64,000 nt of DNA. Source: Fragilaria crotonensis (Eukaryota; Bacillariophyta; Fragilariophyceae; Fragilariales; Fragilariaceae). Positions 48,885 through 58,221 of the stretch are shown one piece after another. The stretch lies in assembly GCA_022925895.1 (NCBI GenBank), contig JAKSYS010000247.1, forward strand, positions 1 to 64,000. The letters are read 5' to 3'. The notes beneath the pieces were generated by a model, which saw nothing but the letters and a program-made list of their open reading frames with translations, was not told the origin of the DNA and did no database searches. A program made the translations under genes and the position numbers. The stretch's first letter is position 1. Each line of letters begins with the position of its first letter.

Positions 48885-50345
48885 ATGAGCTCTGATAACA
48901 ACAATTCAAAGCTCCTCATGACAGCCGTCGGAGCTGCCCTGGGCGGTGCGGTTGTCTCGTTTGCTGCTTTCAAGTATATTGAACAACGCAAGGAACTGAT
49001 CAAGCACCGAGCAGCCTTGGTACGGGCCAGCAAGCCCTCATTTAGCATGAGCTCAGAACAGAGATCAGAATCTATCATCTTCCCACATAATCACGAGGAA
49101 AAAATGCGTCGTCGAATTGCTGCTCGCGTGGCCGTCGAAGAAGACAATTTGACTCCTCGCAATTCGGTCACCGTCAGAGTTCCCGCTACTTCCGCCAACC
49201 TGGGCCCAGGATGTGAGTTCAAATTGTAACGATGCAATGGTGCCACTTGTTTGTGTATTCGGTAGCGAATGAAACTTTCTAATTTTTAATTTAATTGTCA
49301 ACCCACAGACGATTGCCTTGGCATGGCTGTCGACCTTTGGTCGGAAGTTACCGTTTCACGTGCTGACAAGTTCGAAATTACGGCAGAAGGTGATGGTGCC
49401 GATGATATTCCAAAGGATGAAACCAACTTTCTAGTCGTTGGTGTCAAGGCTGCCTTTCAAACGGCCAACAAACCCGTGCCTGCCCTCAAATACCATGTCG
49501 TTTCGCGCATCCCCTTTGCTCGAGGATTAGGCAGCAGCAGCGCTGCTATTGTGGCGGGAATCATCGCTGGACTTGTCCTTGCAGGTCATCGTTTGCCATG
49601 TTGGGGAAGTGAGGCGTTGTTGCAAATTGCAGCCGATATTGAGGTATGTAAAATGAAAATGTACCCACTGAACTGCGGCCTTCAAAGTGATTTGGCCGTT
49701 TGTCTTTATCTCACCTATCCGACTTCTCTCTACTAGGGCCATCCGGACAATGTTGCTCCCGCCATTTACGGTGGTATTCAACTCGGAATTCACAATGGAT
49801 CACGCTGGTTCACCGAACGCGTCCCGTGCCCTTCCGGTATGCAACTCGTCATGTTCATCCCTGACTTTATCGGCAAAACCTCCTCCGCACGTGGAGTCTT
49901 GGCCGATACCGTGAGCCGGACTGAAGCTGCCTACAACATTGGACGCGTCGCCATGTTGGTGCATGCGTTGTGCTCGGGAAATCTTGACAACCTCAAATAC
50001 GGCGTGCAGGATAAGCTGCATCAGCCGCAGAGAGGTGAGAAGCTTTATCATTACCTGTACCCAATGATTGAGGCTGCGGAACGTGCTGGAGCCTGCTGTG
50101 CCTACTTGAGTGGTGCGGGACCTACTGTCATGGCATTGACTAGTGGAGCCAGTGGTGATATATTCACACAGAGAGAAAAGGAGCGAACGGATTCAGCAGT
50201 CGCCAGAGCCATGATTCAAACGGCAGAAGATTTCGGAATCAAGGGCAAACTTTTGGTCACCTCTGCCGTCAACGAAGGGGCACGCGTCGTCAGAGTCGAA
50301 CCAGCCTTTTCCTCTGACGACATTACCTACCGAGACAACATCTAG
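48885..50345 (+). CDS. Homoserine kinase (GHMP family)
   Basis: Phosphorylates homoserine for threonine synthesis. Exons are 48885-49212, 49309-49643 and 49737-50345; both introns (96 and 93 nt, GTGAGT to CCACAG and GTATGT to TACTAG) restore the family sequence (GPGYDCLGM; ADIE joined to GHPDNVAP). 423 residues. GHMP motifs: ATSANLGPG, ARGLGSSSAAIVAG and GAGPTVMAL. The N-terminus has a hydrophobic Gly/Ala-rich helix (LMTAVGAALGGAVVSFAAF) followed by basic residues, not a standard signal peptide with Phe at the cleavage site, so the expected plastid address is unclear. Convergent with bL9m, stop codons 42 bp apart. Confidence 0.92.
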
Positions 50346-50387
50346 AAATTGAAAATGGCAAAAGAATCGAAGAGTACTAGGATATTA

Positions 50388-51142
50388 TTATCGCTTCAAC
50401 ACTACAAACTTGAGTGGAACAGTATATCCTCCATCCAAAGTAATTTTGGCAACGAACTGACCCAACTGCCGTAGCTGAACCCGACATGGAGCGGACGTGT
50501 CAACCTGTGTCATCAAGATTTCAAGCTCTTCGTCAGTCATTTTTTCGTGCGAATCAACCGGCTTCTCCACAATGTGCAACTGTTCGTGGCTCTCCAATTC
50601 AATCCTCAGCTGCCTGTATAGCTTCTGCCGGAGCGCCTTCTCGTCCACCATACCTGGGTAGACTACCCCAGTGTCCGGGTCGACATGTCTCCAAATCTTA
50701 ACCTAAACAACCAAAGGTGCGCATCGAATTGTTAGTTGAGCCGCAAAAATGATGCCAAACCAAACAAGAGCGGCAGCAACATCATAATGCGCTAAAGCTT
50801 GGGTCTACTTACAAGCTTGTTTCGCAAGTATTTTTGCAGGATATTAGCAGCAATCAACTCTACGTTGGCTTCGTCGGCTGCCATCTGGATCAAACGCTGG
50901 CGTCGTTCCTCTTCAGTTTCAATATCAGGATCTTTCCTACCCAGGCGTTCAAAGTTGTCGGCGATAGCATAGAGGGCCATCTTTTTGGGAATTAGCATGT
51001 TACGAGCATACCCCGCGCTGACATGGAGAACCTCGCCCGCTTGTTTTTCACCCACATTCTGGGTGAGAATGACACGGACGGTGTGCTTGAATCGAGCTTG
51101 GAATCCGGGCAACCGAAGAGAGCGCGATGTTGAAGAAAGCAT
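50388..51142 (-). CDS. Mitochondrial ribosomal protein bL9
   Basis: Large-subunit ribosomal protein L9 family, 214 residues. Exons 51142-50813 and 50702-50388; the 110-nt intron is GTAAGT to TTTAG, phase 0, joining RNKL to VKIWRHVD. After a short Ser/Arg-rich presequence (MLSSTSRSLRLPGFQARF) comes the N-terminal L9 domain with VILTQNVGEKQAGEVLHVSAGYARNML, where GYARN is the family signature. A long helix and a C-terminal domain follow, ending LKFVVLKR. The larger minus-strand frame that runs on to 51751 is an upstream extension without protein-like features. Confidence 0.88.
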
Positions 51143-52479
51143 CGGTGACGTAAAGTCGTGACCAGTGATCAACCGAAGCAAACGCCGTCGAATAAACACC
51201 GAAATACGGCAGGGCAAATCCAACACAACGAATGTGGAAGTCACCGACATGAAACGAGCGGTGAACATCCGCTTGCCCGTCGTCCAGCGTCTCGTCCCTC
51301 GTCCCGTCCTCGTGTCCTGGCTCCTTCGTATGCATCCTGGATGCCGGGTCTCATTCCAAGTACAGTACAAGTACTTGAATTCTCCAGTATCCAGTACTGC
51401 TGACTCTGCCGTCCGTACTGAACCTGGTACTACTACGTACTGGAGTACTAGTACTATCATACTGAACAAGGTATGCACACATATAAGTACTTGTATTTCA
51501 AATTTCAGAGCAGCCAAAAGCCAAACCGGTGTCCGCGCCAGGAGGAGGACGATGTTAAACCCATGGCATAGTTTCCTTGTCGTAGCTTCTACATACAAGT
51601 CCCTGGTACATAGATGTAAAGCAAAGGTGCGTAACCGGAGGTGGAGCTCGACTTTTCCTGGCCCCCTGTGTGCGACCGTCGTGCAAGCCATGGTGGAACC
51701 ACACGATGTTTCAAACCTTGATATTATTATGATTTTATACATGTGTATCACAGACGAACTTGCAGAAGCACCTTGAACAAAATCGAATGTGTCCGATAGA
51801 TAGAAAGGGTCTAACGCACGAGTTGAATTCTGTAAGTAAATTCTTACCGAATGCGAAACTTCGCCAATTCCATTTCGAGATCTTTCGAAGACTCGACACT
51901 GTCATCGAAGCTCTATCGTGGTACCGCAGGTACCAGTGCTGAAAGTAAATGCAATTACCGACGCACGTGGTTTCGTTATGTAACTCCACGTACCGATAAC
52001 AATCGTTACCAGGACGACTTGTTATCCGGATGTCCGATTTCGGAATAATGTGGAGAAGTCATAGACATCATTTCTATATATGCACTCTTGACGGACTTCT
52101 TTAAGTAAATGTTTCCCGAATAAAAATAGCAGTTGGAAATCGCCAATTTCGTTGTCGGATGGCATCCCCAGCGTGTTCGACCATGACCGTGCAACTGAGT
52201 TCACATACGGTAATATCACGATCGAATTGTACTAGCCGTACTGCCCTCGCCTGCTGGGGGCATCTCCAAAAAAGCGAAGACACGAATATCCATAATAAAT
52301 GATAGAAATTTCCAGTGTAATTTTTCTTTGAAGTAGAGAAATTAGTAGTCTTCCAGGTCCAGCGGTCCAGCATTTCTCTCTTGGTTGTGTTCTGACACCG
52401 TGTCGTCTACTTCGGAGTACATCCTAGAAATTAACTGAGTCGGGCTTGGCGCCATTTGCCACTCTTACTTTGCACAGGA
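51143..52479. other. 1.3-kb GTAC-rich spacer
   Basis: No gene. Dense GTAC palindromes at 51358-51475 (GTACTGCTGA, CGTACTGGAGTACTAGTACTA). The right half is mixed AT-rich sequence. Divergent promoter of bL9m and the first ankyrin-type gene. Confidence 0.55.
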
Positions 52480-54021
52480 ATGAGAGTCGAAGCTGCGATT
52501 AGCACCCCTCTATTTGATGATTCTCCTCATCATTCTCCTTCATCTCGAAGGCCAAGCAAGCGCGCGTCATCAAAGACGATGATGGTCCCTGAGATGGCAA
52601 TGACCGAATTGTATCGACAATCGTGGGAAAATACGTGGGAATCCGTGGCTTCCATTCTTGTTGCGTATCCCGAAGAAGCATGTTATGTTCACAGCGATGG
52701 GACCACCGCACTGCATCTGGCCGTTATGAGTCGAACTGGATATGTCATCAACGAAGAGATTCAGCAGCGAAAGGCTCCTCTAGCGGTTATTGAAGGATTG
52801 CTTAAAGTCTATCCAGATGCTGCGATGAAAGTGTGCCGCACGAACACGTACTCGCCCCTCGCCTACGCATGCCTCGTTGTAGAAAAAGATTGTGATTTGA
52901 CCGATGCTGAATCTATCGTTCGACTCTTGATTAAGTATTCTCCTCGATGCACCAAAGTGACAACCTCTGGTTCGCTATCAGCACTTGACATTCACATTGT
53001 CAGTTATTCTCAAAAACATCAGGACGTCGTTGAAGAAGATCCCCTGTCGGGACGGACCAATACGGGGGTGTTGAGGACATTGCTGGAACATGACCCATCT
53101 CTTGCCAAGGTTCGAATAGCACGGGACAAGGTCAGCGGCGCGATCGAATTGTTATACCGCAGCAACGCAAACGCCTTCCTCGAAGTTGTGTCATTGGATG
53201 ACATTAAGAAGAGGACCAAACGCAGGACGAAAAGCGAACCTCAAGACAACAAGGCTGTTATCTCAGAAATTACTAAATGGTGGGTTTGGAGATGGGTAAT
53301 ACTTCTCCTCAAGTACGGTACCCTGCCCCACAAGAAACGAGGTGCAAGATTCCTTGCGCTGCAAGCTGCAGCGGGACTCGTGGGATGCCCGCTACCGGTG
53401 CTCACTCTAGCTATGCATGCCTTTCCGAAACAAATTCGACTCGTCGATGTGATGTATGGCGATGATGGAAATCTGCCTCTCCATGAAGTCTGTGCTTGGC
53501 CTTGCGAATTCGATTGTACTTCCACAGATCCGGTAATTTCATCCAGGAAGGGCATGGCGATCGCTGCGTTGCTACAGGAATATCCAGAAGCGGCAGGGTT
53601 ATCTAATCGTCATTCCGAGACTCCGTTGGAACTTGCAGTGTCGACTGGGACCACATGGGATATCGGCGTCCGAAAGTTATGCCGAGCTTACCCGGATGCC
53701 GTGTGTCGACGCAGCAAGACAACTGGACTGTATCCATTCTTGACAGCAGCAGTTGCCGGCGGGGAAATCGCACGGCAGCAGTGTCCAATGCCGTCCTCGA
53801 AACGATCCTTAATGACACACCTCAAGAATCTTGCCAAACAAGATTTGCAATCGGTTCGAACCATCTATGGGCTGCTTCGAGCGAACCCGCTGGTATTGAT
53901 CAACTGTTTTACCGAAAAGGATGACACTTGCGATCAGCTTGAAGGGTTCTCGCCATTGCCTCAAGAATTGTGGGCAAGCATCAATATCAATGATGACGAT
54001 CTGGGGTGGACTCAGTTCTAA
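52480..54021 (+). CDS. Ankyrin-type repeat protein A
   Basis: 513 residues from ATG 52480, single exon. Degenerate ankyrin-like repeats in the two halves: TALHLAVMSR, SPLAYACLV and a central WVWRWVILLLKYG block, then NLPLHEVCAW and ETPLELAVSTGTTWDIG. A Ser/Pro-rich N-terminus precedes them. The same order of motifs (SRKGMAIAALLQEYPEA, then GTTWDIGVRKL) occurs in protein B at 56010-57170, so the two are paralogues. No membrane helix or catalytic motif. Probably a protein-interaction module of a diatom-expanded family. Confidence 0.75.
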   Translation: MRVEAAISTPLFDDSPHHSPSSRRPSKRASSKTMMVPEMAMTELYRQSWENTWESVASILVAYPEEACYVHSDGTTALHLAVMSRTGYVINEEIQQRKAPLAVIEGLLKVYPDAAMKVCRTNTYSPLAYACLVVEKDCDLTDAESIVRLLIKYSPRCTKVTTSGSLSALDIHIVSYSQKHQDVVEEDPLSGRTNTGVLRTLLEHDPSLAKVRIARDKVSGAIELLYRSNANAFLEVVSLDDIKKRTKRRTKSEPQDNKAVISEITKWWVWRWVILLLKYGTLPHKKRGARFLALQAAAGLVGCPLPVLTLAMHAFPKQIRLVDVMYGDDGNLPLHEVCAWPCEFDCTSTDPVISSRKGMAIAALLQEYPEAAGLSNRHSETPLELAVSTGTTWDIGVRKLCRAYPDAVCRRSKTTGLYPFLTAAVAGGEIARQQCPMPSSKRSLMTHLKNLAKQDLQSVRTIYGLLRANPLVLINCFTEKDDTCDQLEGFSPLPQELWASININDDDLGWTQF

Positions 54022-54483
54022 GTGGCCCTGAGGATAGCGAATATGAAGTGAGCAGAGATGGCCGTCGTTTGGTCATTGGATGGGGCTAGGAGGGCCGTAG
54101 ACAGGCTGCTCGTTCGACAGACGAATCTGAGGCTGTTTGTGCCCCAGTATCATGAATCAACTTCTAGTGAAGGCACAACTAATTTCTGCTGGTTCACCAG
54201 AAAATGAATTGTACGTTACCCTTTGATGTGGTGGTTTGTTGCGGACACGTCACCCAATGCACGATCAAATTGTGGATTAAGCTTGCACACACACTCGTTG
54301 AGAACAGAATTTAGCGTTTTACTCCTAAAAATAGCTGGCTGAAAGTCGATCTGTAGCCTCCAAATACAATACATGCTAGCTGTCTATAAATCATCAGGCA
54401 CTACCAGAACTTAAATGCGACCGCCGAGAAAGTGCAACATGTCTCGGAGTGTCACCGTGCAATCTGATAGCGAGCCATTGTTA
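54022..54483. other. Spacer between ankyrin gene A and TruB
   Basis: 3' flanks of two convergent genes; no gene or notable repeat seen. Confidence 0.5.
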
Positions 54484-55569
54484 CTATTGAGGTGTAACAT
54501 TGGGCCCCGGAGACACCATGTCTGAGTCGACCATTTCCGCGCGTTTGGAATTGAATTTTTGAATCGCCGCGTAAACGTTTTCGGGTGTCCAGTCCTTTTC
54601 GTCAATCACGTCGTCCATTGAGAATGGTCCCTGCTGAGTCCTGGTCAAAACTGTGGTTGTGGCCACAGAATCAAGTTTGTAGCCAATGTCGCGAATGAGG
54701 GATCGAACGTACGTGCCGCCGCCACATTCCATGGCAATATCAAAGCGCGGGAGGGAGGAGTCATCAGGGTTGACGAGCTTCAAGTCGTGTATTGTGACTT
54801 GTCTTGACTGGATTCCAATATCTTCGGCTGAAACTCCCTCTCGCCCTAGCTTGTACAGCGCCTTCCCGTTTTTCTTGAGAGCACTGAAGATGGGCGGGAT
54901 CTGCTGGATTTCACCGGTAAATGATGGAAGGATTTCCTCAATTGCTGCTACAGTAATATGATCGTAGGGCGCTCTTTTTGTCACATTGCCTTCCATATCT
55001 AATGTTGTTGTTTCAAAGCCGAATTCGCCACTGGCCGTGTACCGCTTCGAGCCGGACAGGTAGGTTTCCAACTCCTTCGTCCCTTTCCCCACTCCAATCA
55101 CCAAGACACCCGTCGCAAGAGGATCTAACGTGCCACCGTGTCCAACCTTAATCTTTCGTTTCCCTTTGGATTTAATTTTTGCGACTGTTCCTCCGCGCGC
55201 CTTTGTATCTCTCGTCAGCATGTTGCGAATGACTGTGACGACATCACTAGAGGTCCAGTTGAGCGGTTTGTTGACGGCAAACAAGCCTTCGGCCAAGTAG
55301 AGTGGAACATCGTCACACAGAGGGCGAGCCGCGTTGTCTGTGGGCACAGATGGTTCTGCTGTCGAAAATAGACGATTTTGACGACTACACACTGATTCTG
55401 AAGCCGATGCTGATGCCCATGGTCGTGCAGACTTTGAAACATATGCAAGATACTGCTGATTCGACAAGCAACCGAATGGTCTCATATGCAGTGACACGGA
55501 AGTGCGGTGTATGAAGGCGAAGGATAGAGTGAAGACGCTCATACCTATTGAGGTTCTTAAGGTCTTCAT
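54484..55569 (-). CDS. TruB-family tRNA pseudouridine-55 synthase
   Basis: 361 residues from ATG 55569. TruB modifies uridine 55 in the T-arm of tRNA. The hydrophobic N-terminus (MSVFTLSFAFIHRTSVSL) and following Ser-rich region suggest organelle import. The catalytic motif VGHGGTLDPLATGVL with its Asp lies near residue 145. FAVNKPLNWTSSDVV, PPIFSALKKNGKALYKLGREG and GGGTYVRSLIRDIG are family motifs in the usual order. No break. It lies between the two ankyrin paralogues, on the opposite strand, so the pair was probably duplicated around it or it was inserted between them. Confidence 0.92.
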   Translation of the reverse strand: MKTLRTSIGMSVFTLSFAFIHRTSVSLHMRPFGCLSNQQYLAYVSKSARPWASASASESVCSRQNRLFSTAEPSVPTDNAARPLCDDVPLYLAEGLFAVNKPLNWTSSDVVTVIRNMLTRDTKARGGTVAKIKSKGKRKIKVGHGGTLDPLATGVLVIGVGKGTKELETYLSGSKRYTASGEFGFETTTLDMEGNVTKRAPYDHITVAAIEEILPSFTGEIQQIPPIFSALKKNGKALYKLGREGVSAEDIGIQSRQVTIHDLKLVNPDDSSLPRFDIAMECGGGTYVRSLIRDIGYKLDSVATTTVLTRTQQGPFSMDDVIDEKDWTPENVYAAIQKFNSKRAEMVDSDMVSPGPNVTPQ

Positions 55570-56009
55570 GAGTTGTTCAAGATTGTGGAAAAGGCAGTGA
55601 TGATTGTTTGATGGATGTGCGGTCGAGTCGAGAAGCGTCAAGTCAAGAACTTCCCTTGGGAGTTACTGTGTTCCATCACAGTCAGTAGGGCTATCAGAAG
55701 TGTTGTAACAGTAGAGTAGACCTGTTTCAGCACACTTCCCACACAAATACTACATTATATTACGCTATATTATAAAAAATCCAACTATTACATCATTTTT
55801 AAGAAATATATCCATTTTATTGCGAGGTTTGGAGTCATAGTCACGTTTTTTAGTCATGGGTCATAGCGTCATAGCGTCATATCAGACTGACCATTGGACT
55901 CTGCGATACTGGATACTGCATAATTTGGGTGAATATAGCTAATTTTCTAGTTATGGGTCCTGTGCATCTGGCGCACATACGATGACCACAAAAAGCATTT
56001 GATTGAACG
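55570..56009. other. Divergent spacer, TruB / ankyrin gene B
   Basis: AT-rich at 55745-55830, then short GTCATAGC repeats at 55855-55880. No gene. Confidence 0.5.
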
Positions 56010-57170
56010 ATGGTGGTGTTGAAGGATCTTCCGCCCCCTGCTCCAGGCGCAGTCGAACTGTATAAGTACGCAGCAGATCATAATTGGAACAAGGTTCTCC
56101 AGAGAGTAGCGGAGAAGCCAGAGGAATGCAAGTATGTTGATCAGATTTCGAGGTACACTCCCCTCCATGTTGTGGTGTTGGGACGGGGGTCACCCAACCC
56201 ATCTGGACGCCTCTCCGCTGTCCGAGCCATACTCGTGGCAAATCCAAATTATGCAAAGGTTCAGGATGATTCCAATGGTCTTACTCCATTACACCTTGCC
56301 TGTATGACTCAAGATGACGGCCCAGAAAGGATCGAGGAGGATGTTGCAGTTGTGAGGTTGATCCTTGAATTGTCGCCGAAGGCTCTCAATGTCATGTCCC
56401 GAGATGGATACTCTCCCTTAGATGTTCACATTATTTACATGTCCAAGCAGAAACGACAAGGTGATATGTCGTCTTTTCGGCGTCCGAGAAAGGGCGCCCG
56501 AGTAGGAACGTCAACTTCCATCTTGAGCACACTACTGGAGGAAGATTTCGTCGGTGGTTTGGCCAGACCCTTGGATTTGCTTTTTGAATGCAACTCGCTA
56601 GCTGTCCTTGAGCAGATCGCCCTCGAAGAAGCTCAGGCTTCGTCCTCCAAGCTTCGAGGCCGACGTCAAGCCCGTTCGAACGGAACGAGCCTGTCCGCTG
56701 TCTGCCCATCCCCGTCAACAAACTTTGCCAACTTTTGGGTCTGGGAATGGGCTCTTATCATCCTCAAATTTGACTACAGACGTCGCGCTGGAAACAACAA
56801 TAGAAGCCCACTGCCACCATTTAGTGCGTTGCACGCTGCCGCCCAAGTCAAGGACTGTCCAATTCCGTTCCTGATGCTGGCGATTCGAGCCTACCCTAAT
56901 CAGGTACGAACGCCGGACGATTCCAATGGAAACTTGCCATTGCATACGATCGCTGGTTGGGAGACAACAGACCCAAGCTCGATTTCTCGGAAAAGCATGG
57001 CGTTGTCAGTCTTAGTGACCGAGTACGCTGAAGCAACCAAGATTCGCAACCGCAGCGGAAAGACTCCACTCTCGTTGGCGCTTGAGACCGGAACAAGTTG
57101 GGGTAACGGCGTCAGGCGACTCACAACGTTTTCAAGAGAGCCAAGTTTTGCCGTGCGTAGAGATCGCTAA
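56010..57170 (+). CDS. Ankyrin-type repeat protein B
   Basis: 386 residues, intact to the stop. Paralogue of protein A: SRKSMALSVLVTEYAEA, TPLSLALETGTSWGNGVRRL and the central WVWEWALIILKF block occupy the same positions. Ankyrin-like units at TPLHVVVLGRG, TPLHLACMTQDD, SPLDVHIIYM and NLPLHTIAGW. Relative to A it stops shortly after GVRRL and lacks the last ~100 residues, so it is either naturally shorter or truncated by a frame change near 57115-57165. No targeting signal. Confidence 0.75.
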   Translation: MVVLKDLPPPAPGAVELYKYAADHNWNKVLQRVAEKPEECKYVDQISRYTPLHVVVLGRGSPNPSGRLSAVRAILVANPNYAKVQDDSNGLTPLHLACMTQDDGPERIEEDVAVVRLILELSPKALNVMSRDGYSPLDVHIIYMSKQKRQGDMSSFRRPRKGARVGTSTSILSTLLEEDFVGGLARPLDLLFECNSLAVLEQIALEEAQASSSKLRGRRQARSNGTSLSAVCPSPSTNFANFWVWEWALIILKFDYRRRAGNNNRSPLPPFSALHAAAQVKDCPIPFLMLAIRAYPNQVRTPDDSNGNLPLHTIAGWETTDPSSISRKSMALSVLVTEYAEATKIRNRSGKTPLSLALETGTSWGNGVRRLTTFSREPSFAVRRDR

Positions 57171-57309
57171 GCACCACATACCACGTACTACTTCACATTC
57201 AGTAGGGACCATATCGCACTCATCGTAGGAAAACTACCATTGTGAGTGATTGTTAAGTTAGTATTTTCGCATACTCTCAATCAGTATAAGACTGCACCTT
57301 TCTGGGACT

Positions 57310-58014
57310 CTATGCGGCTGCATTAACGACCTTGTGGTTGGTTCTTGTCCCTTCAAGAGGTGGAGGGGTTTGATGTCGCACCACATGCTTGGCATGACTC
57401 GCGCACGTCAAACGAGCATCTGCATCACATGCGACTGCGCCCGCATCGGCTTCAGCAAGCACGATGGCAAACGTCACCGCCGATCTCGAAAACTTCTCCG
57501 ACGAAACGCGAAGCAGCCGTCCTGATGACTCACAGTTCAAGCGTTTCTTCCAGCATTGCGCTTGAACGAACAGAACAGCCTCGGTATGACGACGCCGAGC
57601 TTGTTGACGCTCAGATTGAACTTTTGTGAGGATGTACTTTTCTAATCCTCGTCGGGAGTGACCGATGCTTGTCCAGAATCGCAACTCCATCTTCAGTGCT
57701 GGTGAAAGCTCTTTTCCTCTTCGACATAGCGTCCAAACTCGCGACATGGTCGCCGCGTAGGAATGCTTTCGTGCTTGGGACCAGATCTCATCCCCGTTCT
57801 GGACGGAGTCGATCACGTCCTGTCCTCGTTTTCGAATGTCAATCCACTCGTCTTCGTCCAGCCAAAGGGTTTTATCGAGAGGGTGTCGAGCGTCACATGC
57901 CTCCGACAAGACCTGTCCGTCGCATGACTCTACAAAACTTACACGCTTCTCCCTCCGTTGTCCAGCACTCTCGGAGCCCATCTTTTCGATGTCGTGAGTG
58001 CTGCTGCAATGCAT
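57310..58014 (-). CDS. Diatom family protein with RGLE motif
   Basis: 234 residues from ATG 58014. Features match an expanded diatom family of unknown function: an N-terminal SFVE motif, a Trp-rich acidic patch (LWLDEDEWIDIRKRG), then CRRGKELSP and a RRGLEKYIL segment followed by a basic helical stretch with conserved Gln/Arg (RRRHTEAVLFVQAQ). The C-terminus is Ala/Val-rich without signature. No targeting peptide; no enzyme motif. The family recognition is from memory of the pattern only. Confidence 0.6.
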   Translation of the reverse strand: MHCSSTHDIEKMGSESAGQRREKRVSFVESCDGQVLSEACDARHPLDKTLWLDEDEWIDIRKRGQDVIDSVQNGDEIWSQARKHSYAATMSRVWTLCRRGKELSPALKMELRFWTSIGHSRRGLEKYILTKVQSERQQARRRHTEAVLFVQAQCWKKRLNCESSGRLLRVSSEKFSRSAVTFAIVLAEADAGAVACDADARLTCASHAKHVVRHQTPPPLEGTRTNHKVVNAAA

Positions 58015-58213
58015 GGTTGTAATCCTGTGTGGAGAGGGAATTGTGAGATATGCGGATGTCAAGCGAAAACCAGTTTGAGGGTCGTAGCTGATGATGTTTG
58101 CTTACCTGAAGGCTGCTTGAAGATGTCTTATTGAAGTCTTCGGCACTTCCGATCCATTTCGAATCAGGTAAAAAAAATCCAAAACCATTTACGTTGACTC
58201 GACATTATCAGAG

Positions 58214-58221
58214 GTTGCATG
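58214..58221. repeat. Target-site duplication, left (GTTGCATG)
   Basis: Eight bases before the left TIR of hAT transposon 2, identical to 61547-61554. Confidence 0.92.

Noticed and set aside
50792-51751. Long minus-strand extension upstream of bL9m
   Set aside because: The part before 51142 is Arg/Cys-rich non-conserved sequence over GTAC repeats; the presequence begins at the ATG at 51142.
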